Assembly (NCBI GenBank): GCA_037178625.1
Contig: CM074137.1
Span: forward strand, 372,001-436,000
Origin: Skeletonema tropicum
Taxonomy: Eukaryota > Bacillariophyta > Thalassiosirophyceae > Thalassiosirales > Thalassiosiraceae
DNA length: 64,000 nucleotides
Direction of reading: 5' to 3'
Positions within the stretch are counted from its first letter, which is position 1; every line of letters begins with the position of its first letter. Below, one piece after another: positions 10,511 through 20,109 of the stretch. A program made the position numbers and the translations under genes. Under the pieces are notes generated by a model, which was not told the DNA's origin, searched no databases, and saw only the letters and a program-made list of their open reading frames with translations.

Positions 10511-10546
10511 TTGTGTCGTGCTACTGCGATATGATGAGGCAGTGCT
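10511..10546 (+). repeat. Fragment of the ArgRS 3' coding end
   Basis: Matches 2054-2090 inside the ArgRS gene: 20 identical bases (TTGTGTCGTGCTACTGCGAT), a short indel, then GATGAGGCAGTGCT. Both the real gene end and this fragment are followed by a minus-strand Sel1-family gene, so the pair was probably duplicated as one block that has since diverged. Confidence 0.65.
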
Positions 10547-10722
10547 ACGACAATATTGTACAAGTAGTAAGTAATTTAGAGAAGCCTCGTCTGGTAGGAA
10601 TTCTGCTTTTGATTAGCGCAGGAATAGCAAGAGAGGAAGTTGCACGGAAGCAAAAGTGGTTACTCTCCTGCACTAAAATAATAATTGATCAGCCTTTTTC
10701 TACGTATGCATGTACTTAGCTC

Positions 10723-11638
10723 TCACCCGTGGAAGAAGTGGCCATACTTTTCACGGTATACTTCCGCTTCGTCTCTTTGACGACTTTTCGTAGCATCCAC
10801 AGCAGCCTTATGTCCCCGAAGAACAGATGCAAATTCCTCTTTGCTAATCAACCCCCTTCCATAGAACCTCTTGAGATTTTCAAGTGAATCATCATGCCCT
10901 AGATTGGCAGCGATGGAGAAAATGCTTCGTCGCTTTCTCGTAATTCCCATTACTAAACTTTGCAACACCAAGGTTATGTCTCGCTACAGGATGTCCACCG
11001 ATAGCAGCTTCTTCCATGAGAAATTTCCCCCTTTTCTCATCCTTCTCAACGCCCTCCCCATCCTGATACAAATATGCCAATTGACAATGCGCAGCCACGT
11101 CACCCAATGAAACTGCTCTCGTAAGAAGCTGAAAAGCACCTTTATAGTCCCCAGTTAAATATCGAAATTTACCCTCGTGACAAATTGAAACGGGGTCATT
11201 TGCTTCTATCCTCTTCTTCGCAATCTTCGCCGCCTGTTGCTGCGATTGTGGCGGTGGCTCTCGGCAGAATGGACATCTGTGCTCAAGCGATTTTCCTCCT
11301 TTTAGCACCTCAGTTGTGTCTGCGTACATGCATCCATAACAGACTTTCTTGCTGCAGCATGCCATCAAGGTAGACTTGTTCTCTTCCAGTGGCATTGGTA
11401 AGCAGCAGATTGGACAATCCCCCTCATGTGTGCTTTCAGGCTGCTTGAATAATAACTCGTCACGTAATTCAGCCGCACGCCTTTTGCAATCACGCTTATG
11501 CTCCTTTCTATGCTCCCTCTGACATTTCACGCCACAATATTTCACAAGTTTGCAGGCCGAGCAGTCCTTCAATATTATGTCATCATTAGTTCCTGTGACG
11601 CCGCAGGATGCACAGCGCGTTATGTCATCGCTCGTCAT
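10723..11638 (-). pseudogene. MYND/RING-like zinc finger + Sel1-repeat protein, one frameshift
   Basis: The start is the ATG at 11638 (MTSDDI); the frame is open further up only from a TTG. Residues ~8-52 form a MYND finger (CASCG, CSACKLVKYCG, CQREHRKEHKRDC). Residues ~72-122 are a RING-like set (CPICC, CCSKKVCYGC, CPFCRE). Sel1 repeats follow (GAFQLLTRAVSLGDVAAHCQ, DGEGVEKDEKRG, EEAAIGGHPVARHNLG). The frame is lost at a four-base A run at 10919-10922; with one base fewer the family pattern continues (IAANLGHDDSLE, ISKEEFASVLRGH) and ends at 10723. A single-base break in a homopolymer could be a real mutation or a sequencing error. MYND and Sel1 modules suggest a protein-interaction scaffold, possibly with ubiquitin-ligase activity. 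Confidence 0.75.
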
Positions 11639-12069
11639 TGTAATAAAAGTAGTATCCTTCAGAGAAGAAAACAACAATGTTAGAGGCAGGCCTGCTTTAC
11701 GATATTCCTGAGAAGCGATAGATTTGTGTACCCTAACAAGCGCAATATTTGCAATGCAAGCGGCAACAGAGCAATTTCAATTGCAGATCACTTCTTCCAT
11801 CCTCGGAGTTGACTCGCTAGAGATGTTGTTAGGTAGTTTTCGGTTTGTGGGTGGGCGTAGTAGTTTTTGATTGAGCCGGGAAAAATCGAGAAAACGAATC
11901 TTTTGCAAGACTCAATCACGTAGGAATTCGTACTTTGAATAGCCACCTCACGATCTTTTCTTGCGACACAGCTTTTGAATCAATTTAAAGTCATTCTCAA
12001 GAAAGCACCTTACCTCACTGTGATGTGAGCAGGTAGGAGCTGGGTTACATTCCAGTTGCTTGAGAATCA
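11639..12069. other. No gene seen before the gap
   Basis: Upstream region of the MYND/Sel1 gene plus unassigned sequence, including one copy of the CGTAGGAATTCGTAC motif at 11918-11933. It ends in the assembly gap. Confidence 0.5.
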
Positions 12070-12569
12070 NNNNNNNNNNNNNNNNNNNNNNNNNNNNNNN
12101 NNNNNNNNNNNNNNNNNNNNNNNNNNNNNNNNNNNNNNNNNNNNNNNNNNNNNNNNNNNNNNNNNNNNNNNNNNNNNNNNNNNNNNNNNNNNNNNNNNNN
12201 NNNNNNNNNNNNNNNNNNNNNNNNNNNNNNNNNNNNNNNNNNNNNNNNNNNNNNNNNNNNNNNNNNNNNNNNNNNNNNNNNNNNNNNNNNNNNNNNNNNN
12301 NNNNNNNNNNNNNNNNNNNNNNNNNNNNNNNNNNNNNNNNNNNNNNNNNNNNNNNNNNNNNNNNNNNNNNNNNNNNNNNNNNNNNNNNNNNNNNNNNNNN
12401 NNNNNNNNNNNNNNNNNNNNNNNNNNNNNNNNNNNNNNNNNNNNNNNNNNNNNNNNNNNNNNNNNNNNNNNNNNNNNNNNNNNNNNNNNNNNNNNNNNNN
12501 NNNNNNNNNNNNNNNNNNNNNNNNNNNNNNNNNNNNNNNNNNNNNNNNNNNNNNNNNNNNNNNNNNNNN
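12070..12569. other. Assembly gap of exactly 500 N
   Basis: A round-number run of N, which normally marks a scaffold join of unknown length. The sequence immediately to its right is telomeric repeat, so continuity across the gap is doubtful. Confidence 0.98.
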
Positions 12570-12956
12570 CTAACCCTAACCCTAACCCTAACCCTAACCC
12601 TAACCCTAACCCTAACCCTAACCCTAACCCTAACCCCCTAACCCTAACCCTAACCCTAACCTAACCCTAACCCTAACCCTAACCCTAACCCTAACCCTAA
12701 CCCTAACCCTAACCCTAACCCTAACCCTAACCCTAACCCTAACCCTAACCCTAACCCTAACCCTAACCCTAACCCTAACCCTAACCCTAACCCTAACCCT
12801 AACCCTAACCCTAACCCTAACCCTAACCCTAACCCTAACCCTAACCCTAACCCTAACCCTAACCCTAACCCTAACCCTAACCCTAACCCTAACCCTAACC
12901 CTAACCCTAACCCTAACCCTAACCCTAACCCTAACCCTAACCCTAACCCTAACCCT
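12570..12956 (+). repeat. Telomeric repeat (CCCTAA)n
   Basis: About 387 bp, roughly 64 units of CCCTAA, nearly perfect. There are two irregular units near the left side (a longer C run at about 12634-12639 and one C missing near 12660). The G-rich strand TTAGGG runs 5'->3' leftwards, which is the polarity of a left chromosome end. It joins single-copy coding sequence directly at 12957. Confidence 0.95.
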
Positions 12957-15900
12957 CAGCAATTGGTGCCGAGCATGCCCCAAGACCATAGCGCAATCCT
13001 GACCACAGTTGGCAGGAGTAGCTCATCCAGACCGACCTAACCGGGATGTGCCCACTTTTAATCTGAGCGGTCCACGTTGTCACTCTTTCTTTCATCTGTT
13101 CGAAATGCTGATCCGCCTTTCCATCTGGTCTGGCAAATAATCCGAGGTTGTTGTCTGCCTTATTGGTAGGGAGTTTGTCGATTGGTTCCGTAGCTCCTGA
13201 GGTTGTCGGGACATGGAAGGCTAGCGAGGACAGATCATTGTCCTCCATCTCGGCTCCGTCTGTCTCTCCCTGCCGTCGCTGTTGCTGATCAGTATACACC
13301 CATCCCCCTTTGCCGTCCGCTGATTGATGATGGATAGTTACCCCACACTTCTCGCCTTTTAAAGCACCCCCTGTCGCTCCGAGTAATCCCCCCCAATCCG
13401 AGATTGAGGCTTGGCCTTTAGCTGCTGTCGAGAACAGGTCATCATCTTCGTCCAAACCAGCCCAAAGGTTGGTGTCGTCAACGTACAGGATCCCCACCTG
13501 CCGGACAGATTTCCTAGTTATCGGGCATTCTATCGTGACACCGTGTCCGCTCCGACGTTGCACATTTACTATCGTGGTACTCGTCTGTTGCCAAGTGGCA
13601 GGAGCCGCGCCATTACCTTGAGCGAGCCCCTGCTTGCCGTCCTCTTTCCCGCCGAAGTAAGATTCAGATTGCCCGTAGCCTGTACGCAGGAAGAACTCCA
13701 TGTTGTGAAGGGGACGTAGCATCGACAGTACTGCACAGTTTGGAACTTTGAACGCTTGGAGGGTGAGACTAGCGGCTGGAAGGGCCACCCTGTCATAGCA
13801 CTGTGCCGCATCGACTTGAGCAACTAGAAGCGGGCGTTTGGTGACCCTGGCGATGTCATAAAGTAAAACCTGCTGCAGAATGGCGTCCTCTGCGGTTTTC
13901 CCTTTGGAGCTGAAGATCTCCTCTGGAATCATGCCTTCCTCTCTCGCTGAATTGATCATCCTGTGCCCGAAAATGAGTTTGTTGCAGAAGTTGAAGTCTG
14001 CTTCCAGTAGGAGGATGGCACGCAATTTGTTCACCACAGCTACCCCTGCGATTTTTTCCAGCATTACAGACAGTCCTCGTGCCCATCTATCAGGACTTGC
14101 TCCAGTTGTGGTGGTCAGAGACAATTTCCTAGCCATCAGCTGTGACAATTTGTCATCATGTGCCATCGACTTGTAGTGCCCAAAATGAATCCCCGATAAG
14201 GAGGAAGAAGTTCTTTCCTTCACGTGTCGCCAGTAGTACTGAAAGTCCTCTTGTGACACCGAGATCGAGATCTCCCCGTTTCCCATCCGGGACCAGATCG
14301 AGGCCATTTCATCGAATAAGAGGAGCGTCCGAGGATCCGTGTCTGGTGGTGGCACAAACGTGCCTTCCAGAATCTCTACTGCGGCTGATGTGTCGGCGAA
14401 ATTACCCAGTAGTTCAAATAGAGCACCTTGACAAATCGGTGCAGAGGTGGCCCGTCCAAATCTTGTTCGCAGCTCGGTCTTCAGCGCCTCCTCAATCGAC
14501 TCTTTGGCCGTATGCTCAACCACTGAACCATCGTCCTGCACGACCTCCACTCTTGTTACACTCATCACTTCCTTAGCCTTTGTGGCTCTTTTGATGCCTT
14601 GCCAACACTTGCGCTGTGCCTCACCTCTGAGGATGGCTTTCACTCTGACTGCCTCTGCTTCCCTCTCATTTGCTATTGCCTCGTTGAGTTTCTCATTTAA
14701 GAAGTGCTTCCGCAAGTAGGGAGAATCCGCCAGTAGCTGTCTCGTATGCTCTTTTGTGCTTCGATACAAGTCCACCAGTTCCTGAACGGGGGTAGACAGC
14801 CACTGTTCTAGACCTCTCCTTTTTGCGAATCTCCGCATATTCCCCATATTGACCTGCTTCCCTAGATGGTGCCGTAGTATCCATTTCAGGAGGTGGCGTT
14901 TATCTAACCAAGATTGTATCGCTGGAGAATATTCATAATGAGCTGGATAAAGGACTCTGCACTTGGACTCCGCGTACAAGAGTACATCTTCGACAATGTT
15001 GTCCAGTGTTTCCATCTGGGCAATGAATTCTGCGTCAGGCGGGAAGGAGGCAAGAGCCTCTAACTCGGAGAGTTTTTGGTCAATCTGTTTCTCGTGGAAA
15101 CCCTTTCTTACTAACTCGAGATATTTGTCTCGTACCCGCGGGACCTTTGAGTTCAACTTCCTGGCCTTTGGAGGCACAATACGACAGAGGGCAGTGCCAA
15201 GGACGGATCTGGTTTGCAAATCTACCACCACCGGCCGATGATCTCCCAAGTCTGGATCAAAGGGGAGGTAACAAGCGCTGATCAGTTCGATATCGTCTGA
15301 CACCCAAATACCGTCAATCGCCCCATTTCCATTGTCGTTGCCTCTGAAGTGTGTGAAGGGCCCTTTCTGTCCAGGCATGATTCTGTGAACAGCCTCTCGC
15401 ATGTTGATGTCATTGCCTGCTAGCCGCCTGCTCAATTCGCCGTCCAGTGCATTCTCATTAGCATCCATCATTAGTACCACTCGATCTCCTAATGTCCTCC
15501 ACTTTATAATGGCCGCGACGAGCTCTCGACGAAATAGGTCTTTGGGGTTTGTATCGAATTGATGGGATTGAATGTACCTCACGATGTGTTGGTAGTAGGT
15601 GCCAACCCCTTCCGAGCGGCAGGGTGCATACGCTGAGATGAACACCGTTCCCACTCCATTTGTCGGCTCGGTGCGGTACCAGCAAAACATGCCTAGCTCC
15701 GTTTCATCCTGCCCCCTAGTGGTAGGTAGGCCCGCCAATTCTTCTCTCAGAACCACCGCTGTCCCCCCTGCTTGGAAGTTCCCGATGTTGTGGAGTTCCC
15801 GCGTATTGTGAGCATGAACCGATGCAATTCTATCATCTCCGTGCCGAAGGGTGTTAGCAATCTGTAAGGATGGATTTAACGCCCGAAAATTGGTGTTGGT

Positions 15901-16446
15901 CTCTTGGAGCCCCAACACGTCGACCCTGTATTCTCGTAGCACGTGCTTCAGTCGTTCTATCTTGGTGTTGTTGGGCTGCCACAGGCTGAGGCCATTGATG
16001 TTCATGGACAATACTCGAACCGTCTCGTGTCCTTTGTGGGCCACCCTAAGCGGGCCGTACACCGGCACCTTGATGCTGCTCACTGAGCAATTGTCTGCCT
16101 TATTATCTAGGCCGTCCGACCGCAGGCCGTCCAGCTCAGTAGATCTGTGCTGCTGCGACTCCAATAACTCGTCAAGCTCCCTGTTGGATGGATCATCGCG
16201 TTGTCTTGTACGATCCGCTAGCAACTGCCTCATTGTGTCTGTATCCAACGCATCCTCCAGCTTGGTTCCTCCTGCAATGGTGTTGCGGCGTCTCATAGAA
16301 TCTCGATATTGTTGTGCTCTTTGTGCTGACTTCTTCTTCTTCTTTGTTTTGGATGGCCTATTAGACTTATATTCACGTTGCCTCTGTCTGAAATGGCTCA
16401 CCTCGGCCTCCCGGGCAAAGGAGGGTGGAGGCTGCCGTGGATCCAT
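12949..16446 (-). CDS. Retrotransposon ORF2: APE-type endonuclease and reverse transcriptase, C-terminus lost
   Basis: A 1165-residue frame whose last codons and stop lie inside the telomeric repeat (GGT-TAG). After a basic N-terminus (KTKKKKKSAQ), residues ~145-410 form an AP-endonuclease-like domain: SMNINGL, LQETN (~180), ISAYAP, MMDANEN, GAIDGIWVSDD and GDHRPVVVDL (~400). Reverse transcriptase spans ~690-1080, with VAQVDAAQCYDRV and the catalytic YVDDTN near residue 987; KQGLAQGNGAAPATWQ is a typical preceding block. The normal C-terminal region is absent. ORF2 starts ATGGATCC; its A overlaps the ORF1 stop as TAATG. Apart from the truncation the frame is open, so the copy is young or was truncated recently. 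Confidence 0.9.
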   Translation of the reverse strand: MDPRQPPPSFAREAEVSHFRQRQREYKSNRPSKTKKKKKSAQRAQQYRDSMRRRNTIAGGTKLEDALDTDTMRQLLADRTRQRDDPSNRELDELLESQQHRSTELDGLRSDGLDNKADNCSVSSIKVPVYGPLRVAHKGHETVRVLSMNINGLSLWQPNNTKIERLKHVLREYRVDVLGLQETNTNFRALNPSLQIANTLRHGDDRIASVHAHNTRELHNIGNFQAGGTAVVLREELAGLPTTRGQDETELGMFCWYRTEPTNGVGTVFISAYAPCRSEGVGTYYQHIVRYIQSHQFDTNPKDLFRRELVAAIIKWRTLGDRVVLMMDANENALDGELSRRLAGNDINMREAVHRIMPGQKGPFTHFRGNDNGNGAIDGIWVSDDIELISACYLPFDPDLGDHRPVVVDLQTRSVLGTALCRIVPPKARKLNSKVPRVRDKYLELVRKGFHEKQIDQKLSELEALASFPPDAEFIAQMETLDNIVEDVLLYAESKCRVLYPAHYEYSPAIQSWLDKRHLLKWILRHHLGKQVNMGNMRRFAKRRGLEQWLSTPVQELVDLYRSTKEHTRQLLADSPYLRKHFLNEKLNEAIANEREAEAVRVKAILRGEAQRKCWQGIKRATKAKEVMSVTRVEVVQDDGSVVEHTAKESIEEALKTELRTRFGRATSAPICQGALFELLGNFADTSAAVEILEGTFVPPPDTDPRTLLLFDEMASIWSRMGNGEISISVSQEDFQYYWRHVKERTSSSLSGIHFGHYKSMAHDDKLSQLMARKLSLTTTTGASPDRWARGLSVMLEKIAGVAVVNKLRAILLLEADFNFCNKLIFGHRMINSAREEGMIPEEIFSSKGKTAEDAILQQVLLYDIARVTKRPLLVAQVDAAQCYDRVALPAASLTLQAFKVPNCAVLSMLRPLHNMEFFLRTGYGQSESYFGGKEDGKQGLAQGNGAAPATWQQTSTTIVNVQRRSGHGVTIECPITRKSVRQVGILYVDDTNLWAGLDEDDDLFSTAAKGQASISDWGGLLGATGGALKGEKCGVTIHHQSADGKGGWVYTDQQQRRQGETDGAEMEDNDLSSLAFHVPTTSGATEPIDKLPTNKADNNLGLFARPDGKADQHFEQMKERVTTWTAQIKSGHIPVRSVWMSYSCQLWSGLRYGLGACSAPIAEG

Positions 16447-17430
16447 TACACCGCTCGCCCCACAACACGCGTAAAACGTGGAGGGGCGTCCTGCATCTCT
16501 GCCGTGGCTTGTGAGGCCAGAGCGAAGTCGTTCATACGAGCACTATCATCCAACTTTTCTTGGTAAGAATCACCTAAACTACATTGAAGAAAGCTTTTGG
16601 TGTTGCCTCTCCTAATACTGTAATACCTGCTACTCAGATGTCTCGAAATCTGCAGCGTAACACCTGTATCTGGCACAGAAAAAGTTGTTTCCCCATCGTC
16701 GAGGAGGTTGTTAATGACACTGTTGTTGTTTGTGCTGATGACATTATTGTTGTTCATGCTAATACGGAAACAATTGTCGATTAAGGTGGCACGACCAATG
16801 AGATTGTCGATCTCTAAACTGCTGTGCCGTTTGTGGCTACTGGCTTTTTTCATTACCCGCCAGAAGGTAATCTGCACAATCCTCTCTGCTTTTCCCAATC
16901 CACCAATGGCAGGGGGTGGCCACGGCGGCTTCGGGGGGGGTTCTGGTAATAAACCTGCTATTTTCCTAATCTGGTCCACTGCCGTAACTGGTGCTCCCTC
17001 TCCATGATGCTGGTAATCCCATCTCCGGTGGGATGTTCCCTCCCATTTCTTATCCATCATATCCATATCCTCCATCGGTGCCCATCCAACTAATGTCTTC
17101 TTGAAAAAATTTCCTGCCAAATTCCCTGCCTTCTATCCGTTCCATGCATGGTCGTCTCTCCAAGATATCGTCTCCTGTGTCTCTGCCCGACGACGTGTAA
17201 CATCGACGCCGTGACCAATTCTCCATCGATTCTCTTTATCTCCTCTAGTAACAAACGAATTCTGATACTGTTTTTCAACCATGTAGCTCTCATCGTTGTC
17301 GTGTCCCCTGTATGTTTTAAAGAATTATTTCTAATATCTCCTAGTAATGCTAAGGTGTGTTCGGTGGCCGTTCCGGCCGCCATGGTTATTATCTATCTCT
17401 GTACGAGGTGTACTAGTTCCTACGTAGCGA
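12957..17430 (-). mobile_element. Non-LTR (LINE-type) retrotransposon truncated by telomeric repeat
   Basis: A minus-strand element with a gag-like ORF1 and an endonuclease/reverse-transcriptase ORF2. The 3' end is missing: ORF2 is cut in mid-domain by TTAGGG repeats and no 3' UTR or tail is seen. The 5' boundary is approximate, between the ORF1 start (17383) and the tail of the BspA-type gene (from about 17445), near a TACTAGTTCCTACGTAG motif at 17411-17427. Confidence 0.85.
16446..17383 (-). CDS. Retrotransposon ORF1 (gag-like), one frameshift
   Basis: Two overlapping frames form one likely ORF1. The first starts at ATG 17383 (MAAGTATEHTLALLG) and reaches HVVGQRHRRRYLGE and GIWQEIF. The second continues from the same place in another frame as KKTLVGWAPMEDMDMM to the stop at 16446. 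The switch lies at a six-base T run on the coding strand (17104-17109), which suggests an indel or slippage site. The second frame has no ATG of its own at its start. It is Pro-rich in the middle (PEPPPKPPWPPPA) and shows no CCHC knuckle. Its TAA shares one base with the ORF2 ATG. Assignment as ORF1 rests on position and coupling, not on a recognised domain. Confidence 0.6.
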
Positions 17431-17444
17431 TTATTTTCCCATTT

Positions 17445-17558
17445 TCCAATATTTTTCGACAATTCAGCGCGGATTGTGTCCTCCCTTTTCTTGAATTGCC
17501 ATCGTATACGTTTGAAGTGTGGGATAATGGAGATGAAGAAAGCGACAGTGATGGTTAA
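17445..17558 (+). pseudogene. 3' tail of a BspA-type leucine-rich-repeat gene
   Basis: The end of a plus-strand frame reads VLPFLELPSYTFEV followed by an acidic tail (DNGDEESDSDG) and stop. The intact gene at 24797-25861 has ILPFLELPSHTFEV and then an acidic tail at the same place. All leucine-rich repeats are missing; the homologous part starts right beside the retrotransposon, so insertion or recombination removed the rest. Confidence 0.7.
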
Positions 17559-18358
17559 GATGAAGTGGGGGAATAGAGTGAGCACGAGAAGACGGGGGAG
17601 GAGGAGGCAATGATAGATAAGGGACAAATCTAGAGTGTGTGCGGAGAGGGGTGTAATTAATTTGGATCTTGCTGGGTGTAATTAAATTGGATCTTGCTCT
17701 AGTGTTGACTTCATTGAGTTGAGAGTGAGGGAGAAATAAGAGTAAGGCAGCTTTTTACCTCTTTAAGAGGTTTCTACTGCTGCTTAGAGTGATCGAAGGT
17801 ATACTATTACTGTGTACATGTCTCGACGTAAATTTGTCGAGATTTTAGAATAGCACTTTTCATCGGCGACAATATGGGCCAAGAGTGAGCTGCAACATGA
17901 AAGTCAAATACATACAGCAAATTCTTGATTTGGCGGTGCAGGTGCAGATGTTCATAGAGGTTTAGGTCGATTTGTCTTTCTATGCTTGATTCTCTTTCAT
18001 CTTGGCTACGACGGGACACAAACCCCACACACTTCTACTTGTCAAGGGGTTTGAGGATGCCTCCTTCTGCTATTCCGCTTGCTATTGCGATGCCATCAGT
18101 AGTGCCTTACATTATTCTAAACCTCGAGGTCTTCTTTGACTGCGACGTTTTATTGAATACGAATACATGAGCCCAATTAATGCTCATATATGTACACGAC
18201 ACACGAAGAACTGAATCAAAGCTTTCAACAATAAGATAGCAATAAATATAAATATTTAGTTTATATCCTTCACACAGCGTTACATTCCGATTCACATGAG
18301 GACTTGCAATCTCTTTCCTTATCAACTTTGACTTTGTCTTCATCCGACTACTATCACA
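17559..18358. other. No gene seen
   Basis: Contains a ~27-bp near-tandem duplication around 17652-17700 (GTGTAATTAAwTTGGATCTTGCT). The short frames have no recognisable content. Confidence 0.5.
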
Positions 18359-19063
18359 CTACATAACATTCCTGAAGGGAGTCCGAGTTTCTTCAGTATC
18401 GTTGGGGAGTTGAGTCGAAGAGCTCTTTGACGACTTGGCCTTTAAACTCTTCGAAGAAACGGAAGAAACCCTCCAGCACTCCTGAAGCGGACTGTAGTCT
18501 AAGCTCGCAATCTCGCCAGTACCAACACTGACGGGGGCATCACCGTACGAAAAAGGGGCGTTACACACACCGGCCTATGCTGTTCTTATCAACAAGGCAA
18601 AAACACTCAGAGTTGACTTCATGATCAGGGTTAGTGGGTGGGTAGATGGCAATTTGAAAGCCACGGAGCACCTGCCCTCCTTGCCCTTCGCCTGGACATT
18701 CTGCGCAAACTTCTCCACACTCCTTAGCAACAGCTTGGTAGCGATACCCAACGAAAGGATAAACATTCCCATAAGGTAATGTATCACTATCATAATCATT
18801 GGGTTTGTCATCAACGCACCACCCGTCACCGACGTAAGTGAATTTGTAGCCTCCCTTCTTGATTGCTTTTGGCTGCTGCTGCATCTGATTGATATTGGTC
18901 ATCTTGCTGCTTCTGCTTGCTGAAGAGCTACCAGCGACACACGAAACTACTCCTACTGCAACGATAACCAGTCCACAAAAGATGATGAGTCTTTTATTCG
19001 AAGGATTGGCGGTGGCGGCGGTAACATTAGCACGGGTTGTAGGCGTAAGTGCTCTCACTGCGC
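18359..19063 (-). pseudogene. Membrane-anchored cysteine-rich protein, frameshifted and lacking an ATG
   Basis: The reading frame begins without an ATG (GTG at 19058, open further upstream until it meets the helicase fragment). It has a short cytosolic segment, one transmembrane/signal-anchor helix (LIIFCGLVIVAVGVVSC), then a secreted-type Cys-rich domain: YVGDGWCVDD, YQAVAKECGEVCAECPGEG, LRGFQIAIY, ECFCLVDK. The spacing resembles PAN/apple- or WSC-like extracellular modules seen in diatom secreted proteins, but I cannot name the family. The frame stops at GRCV in a GTGTGTGT run near 18570. Adding one GT unit would continue as CVCNAPFSYGDAP and a Ser/Lys-rich tail to 18359. Sequencing slippage and true decay are both possible. 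Confidence 0.5.
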
Positions 19064-20034
19064 CACGCAGTTCACTATTGGCGGGGCAAAAGTTTGATGT
19101 CGTAATCGTCGATGAAGCAGGTCAGATCAGTCAACCTGCTATATTAGGTGCAATCATGGCGGCTGATTCGTTTGTATAGGTTGGAGATCACATGCAACTT
19201 CCACCGCTTGTAGTGAGTGAAGTGGCCGACCAAGCTGGCAAGTTTGGATATCTTATATCTTCCCCACATGCGATATATCTTGCTCTGGAAGTCTAACTCT
19301 CTACTATTGTACCCTGCTTTGTCTGGATATAGGATTTGGTGAGTCCATGCTCATGCATCTCGCAGAAGGATTCCCCGATGCAGTGGCCAAACTGACGATG
19401 CAATATCGAATGAACGAGGACATATGCCATTTTTCCAACGTCGTCGCGTACAAAGGACTGCTCAAGTGTGGCAACGATGAGGTAAAGCATCAAAAGCTCT
19501 GCTTGCCTGCCACTCCCAAACAACAAACAGATCCCGGCATGAAGTGGATTGAGAGAGTCGTCAACCCAATTGTCCCGTCGTATTCCTCGATTGTGCGGCC
19601 AAGGAGAGTCAGGGCCCAGTGAATACTGCAGAGATATCTTAGTGGAGCAATGCGTGAGAGCGCTATCAGGTTGCGGCCTATCACTGACTTCGATTGGTGT
19701 TATTACGCCTTTCCGATCTCAGCTGCGTGCTCTGAAAGACAGTCTTAATTTGATGAGCAACAGTGGGCTTGAATTGAGCACAATTGATCGGTTTCAAGGA
19801 AGAGACAAATCAGTGGGGATCATTTCTCTTGTTAGGAGCAATGATGAAGGCAAGTCGGGGAGACTGCTACAAGATTTTCGCCGTCTCAACGTAGCGTTTT
19901 CACGAGCCAAACACAAAATGATTATCATTGGATCTTACTCCACGTTGCATCGAGGAAGTGATGTGCTACGGCCCGTCTTGGAGTCGTGTCGTGAACGTGG
20001 GTGGGTTCAAAATATTCCAGAAGCTATGAATTGA
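19064..20034 (+). pseudogene. C-terminal fragment of a DNA2/NAM7-type SF1 helicase
   Basis: Similarity starts at Walker B (KFDVVIVDEAGQISQPA) and goes on through GDHMQLPP (motif III), LTMQYRMNEDICHFSN (motif IV), STIDRFQGRDKSVG (motif V) and NVAFSRAKHKMIIIGS (motif VI) to the stop at 20034. Walker A and everything before it are absent. Breaks: an in-frame TAG at 19177 where a leucine is expected before VGDHMQ, a one-base loss near 19567, and another shift near 19636. A 95-nt interruption at 19238-19332 fits an intron with a GC donor (G|GCAAGT) and AG acceptor that restores QAGFGES. The intact relatives act on DNA or RNA duplexes; this copy cannot. Confidence 0.8.
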
Positions 20035-20109
20035 AGTCTTGTTCATGATGCTTTTTGTTGTTGAAGACTGCGGTGCTGTAAATGTGAGTGCGTGGAAAGT
20101 TGTGTGCCT

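Noticed and set aside
12056..12989. Long frames across the N gap and telomeric repeat (X-runs, NPNPNP, LTLTLT, RVRVRV)
   Set aside because: They are translations of undetermined bases and of CCCTAA repeat; they carry no information as genes.
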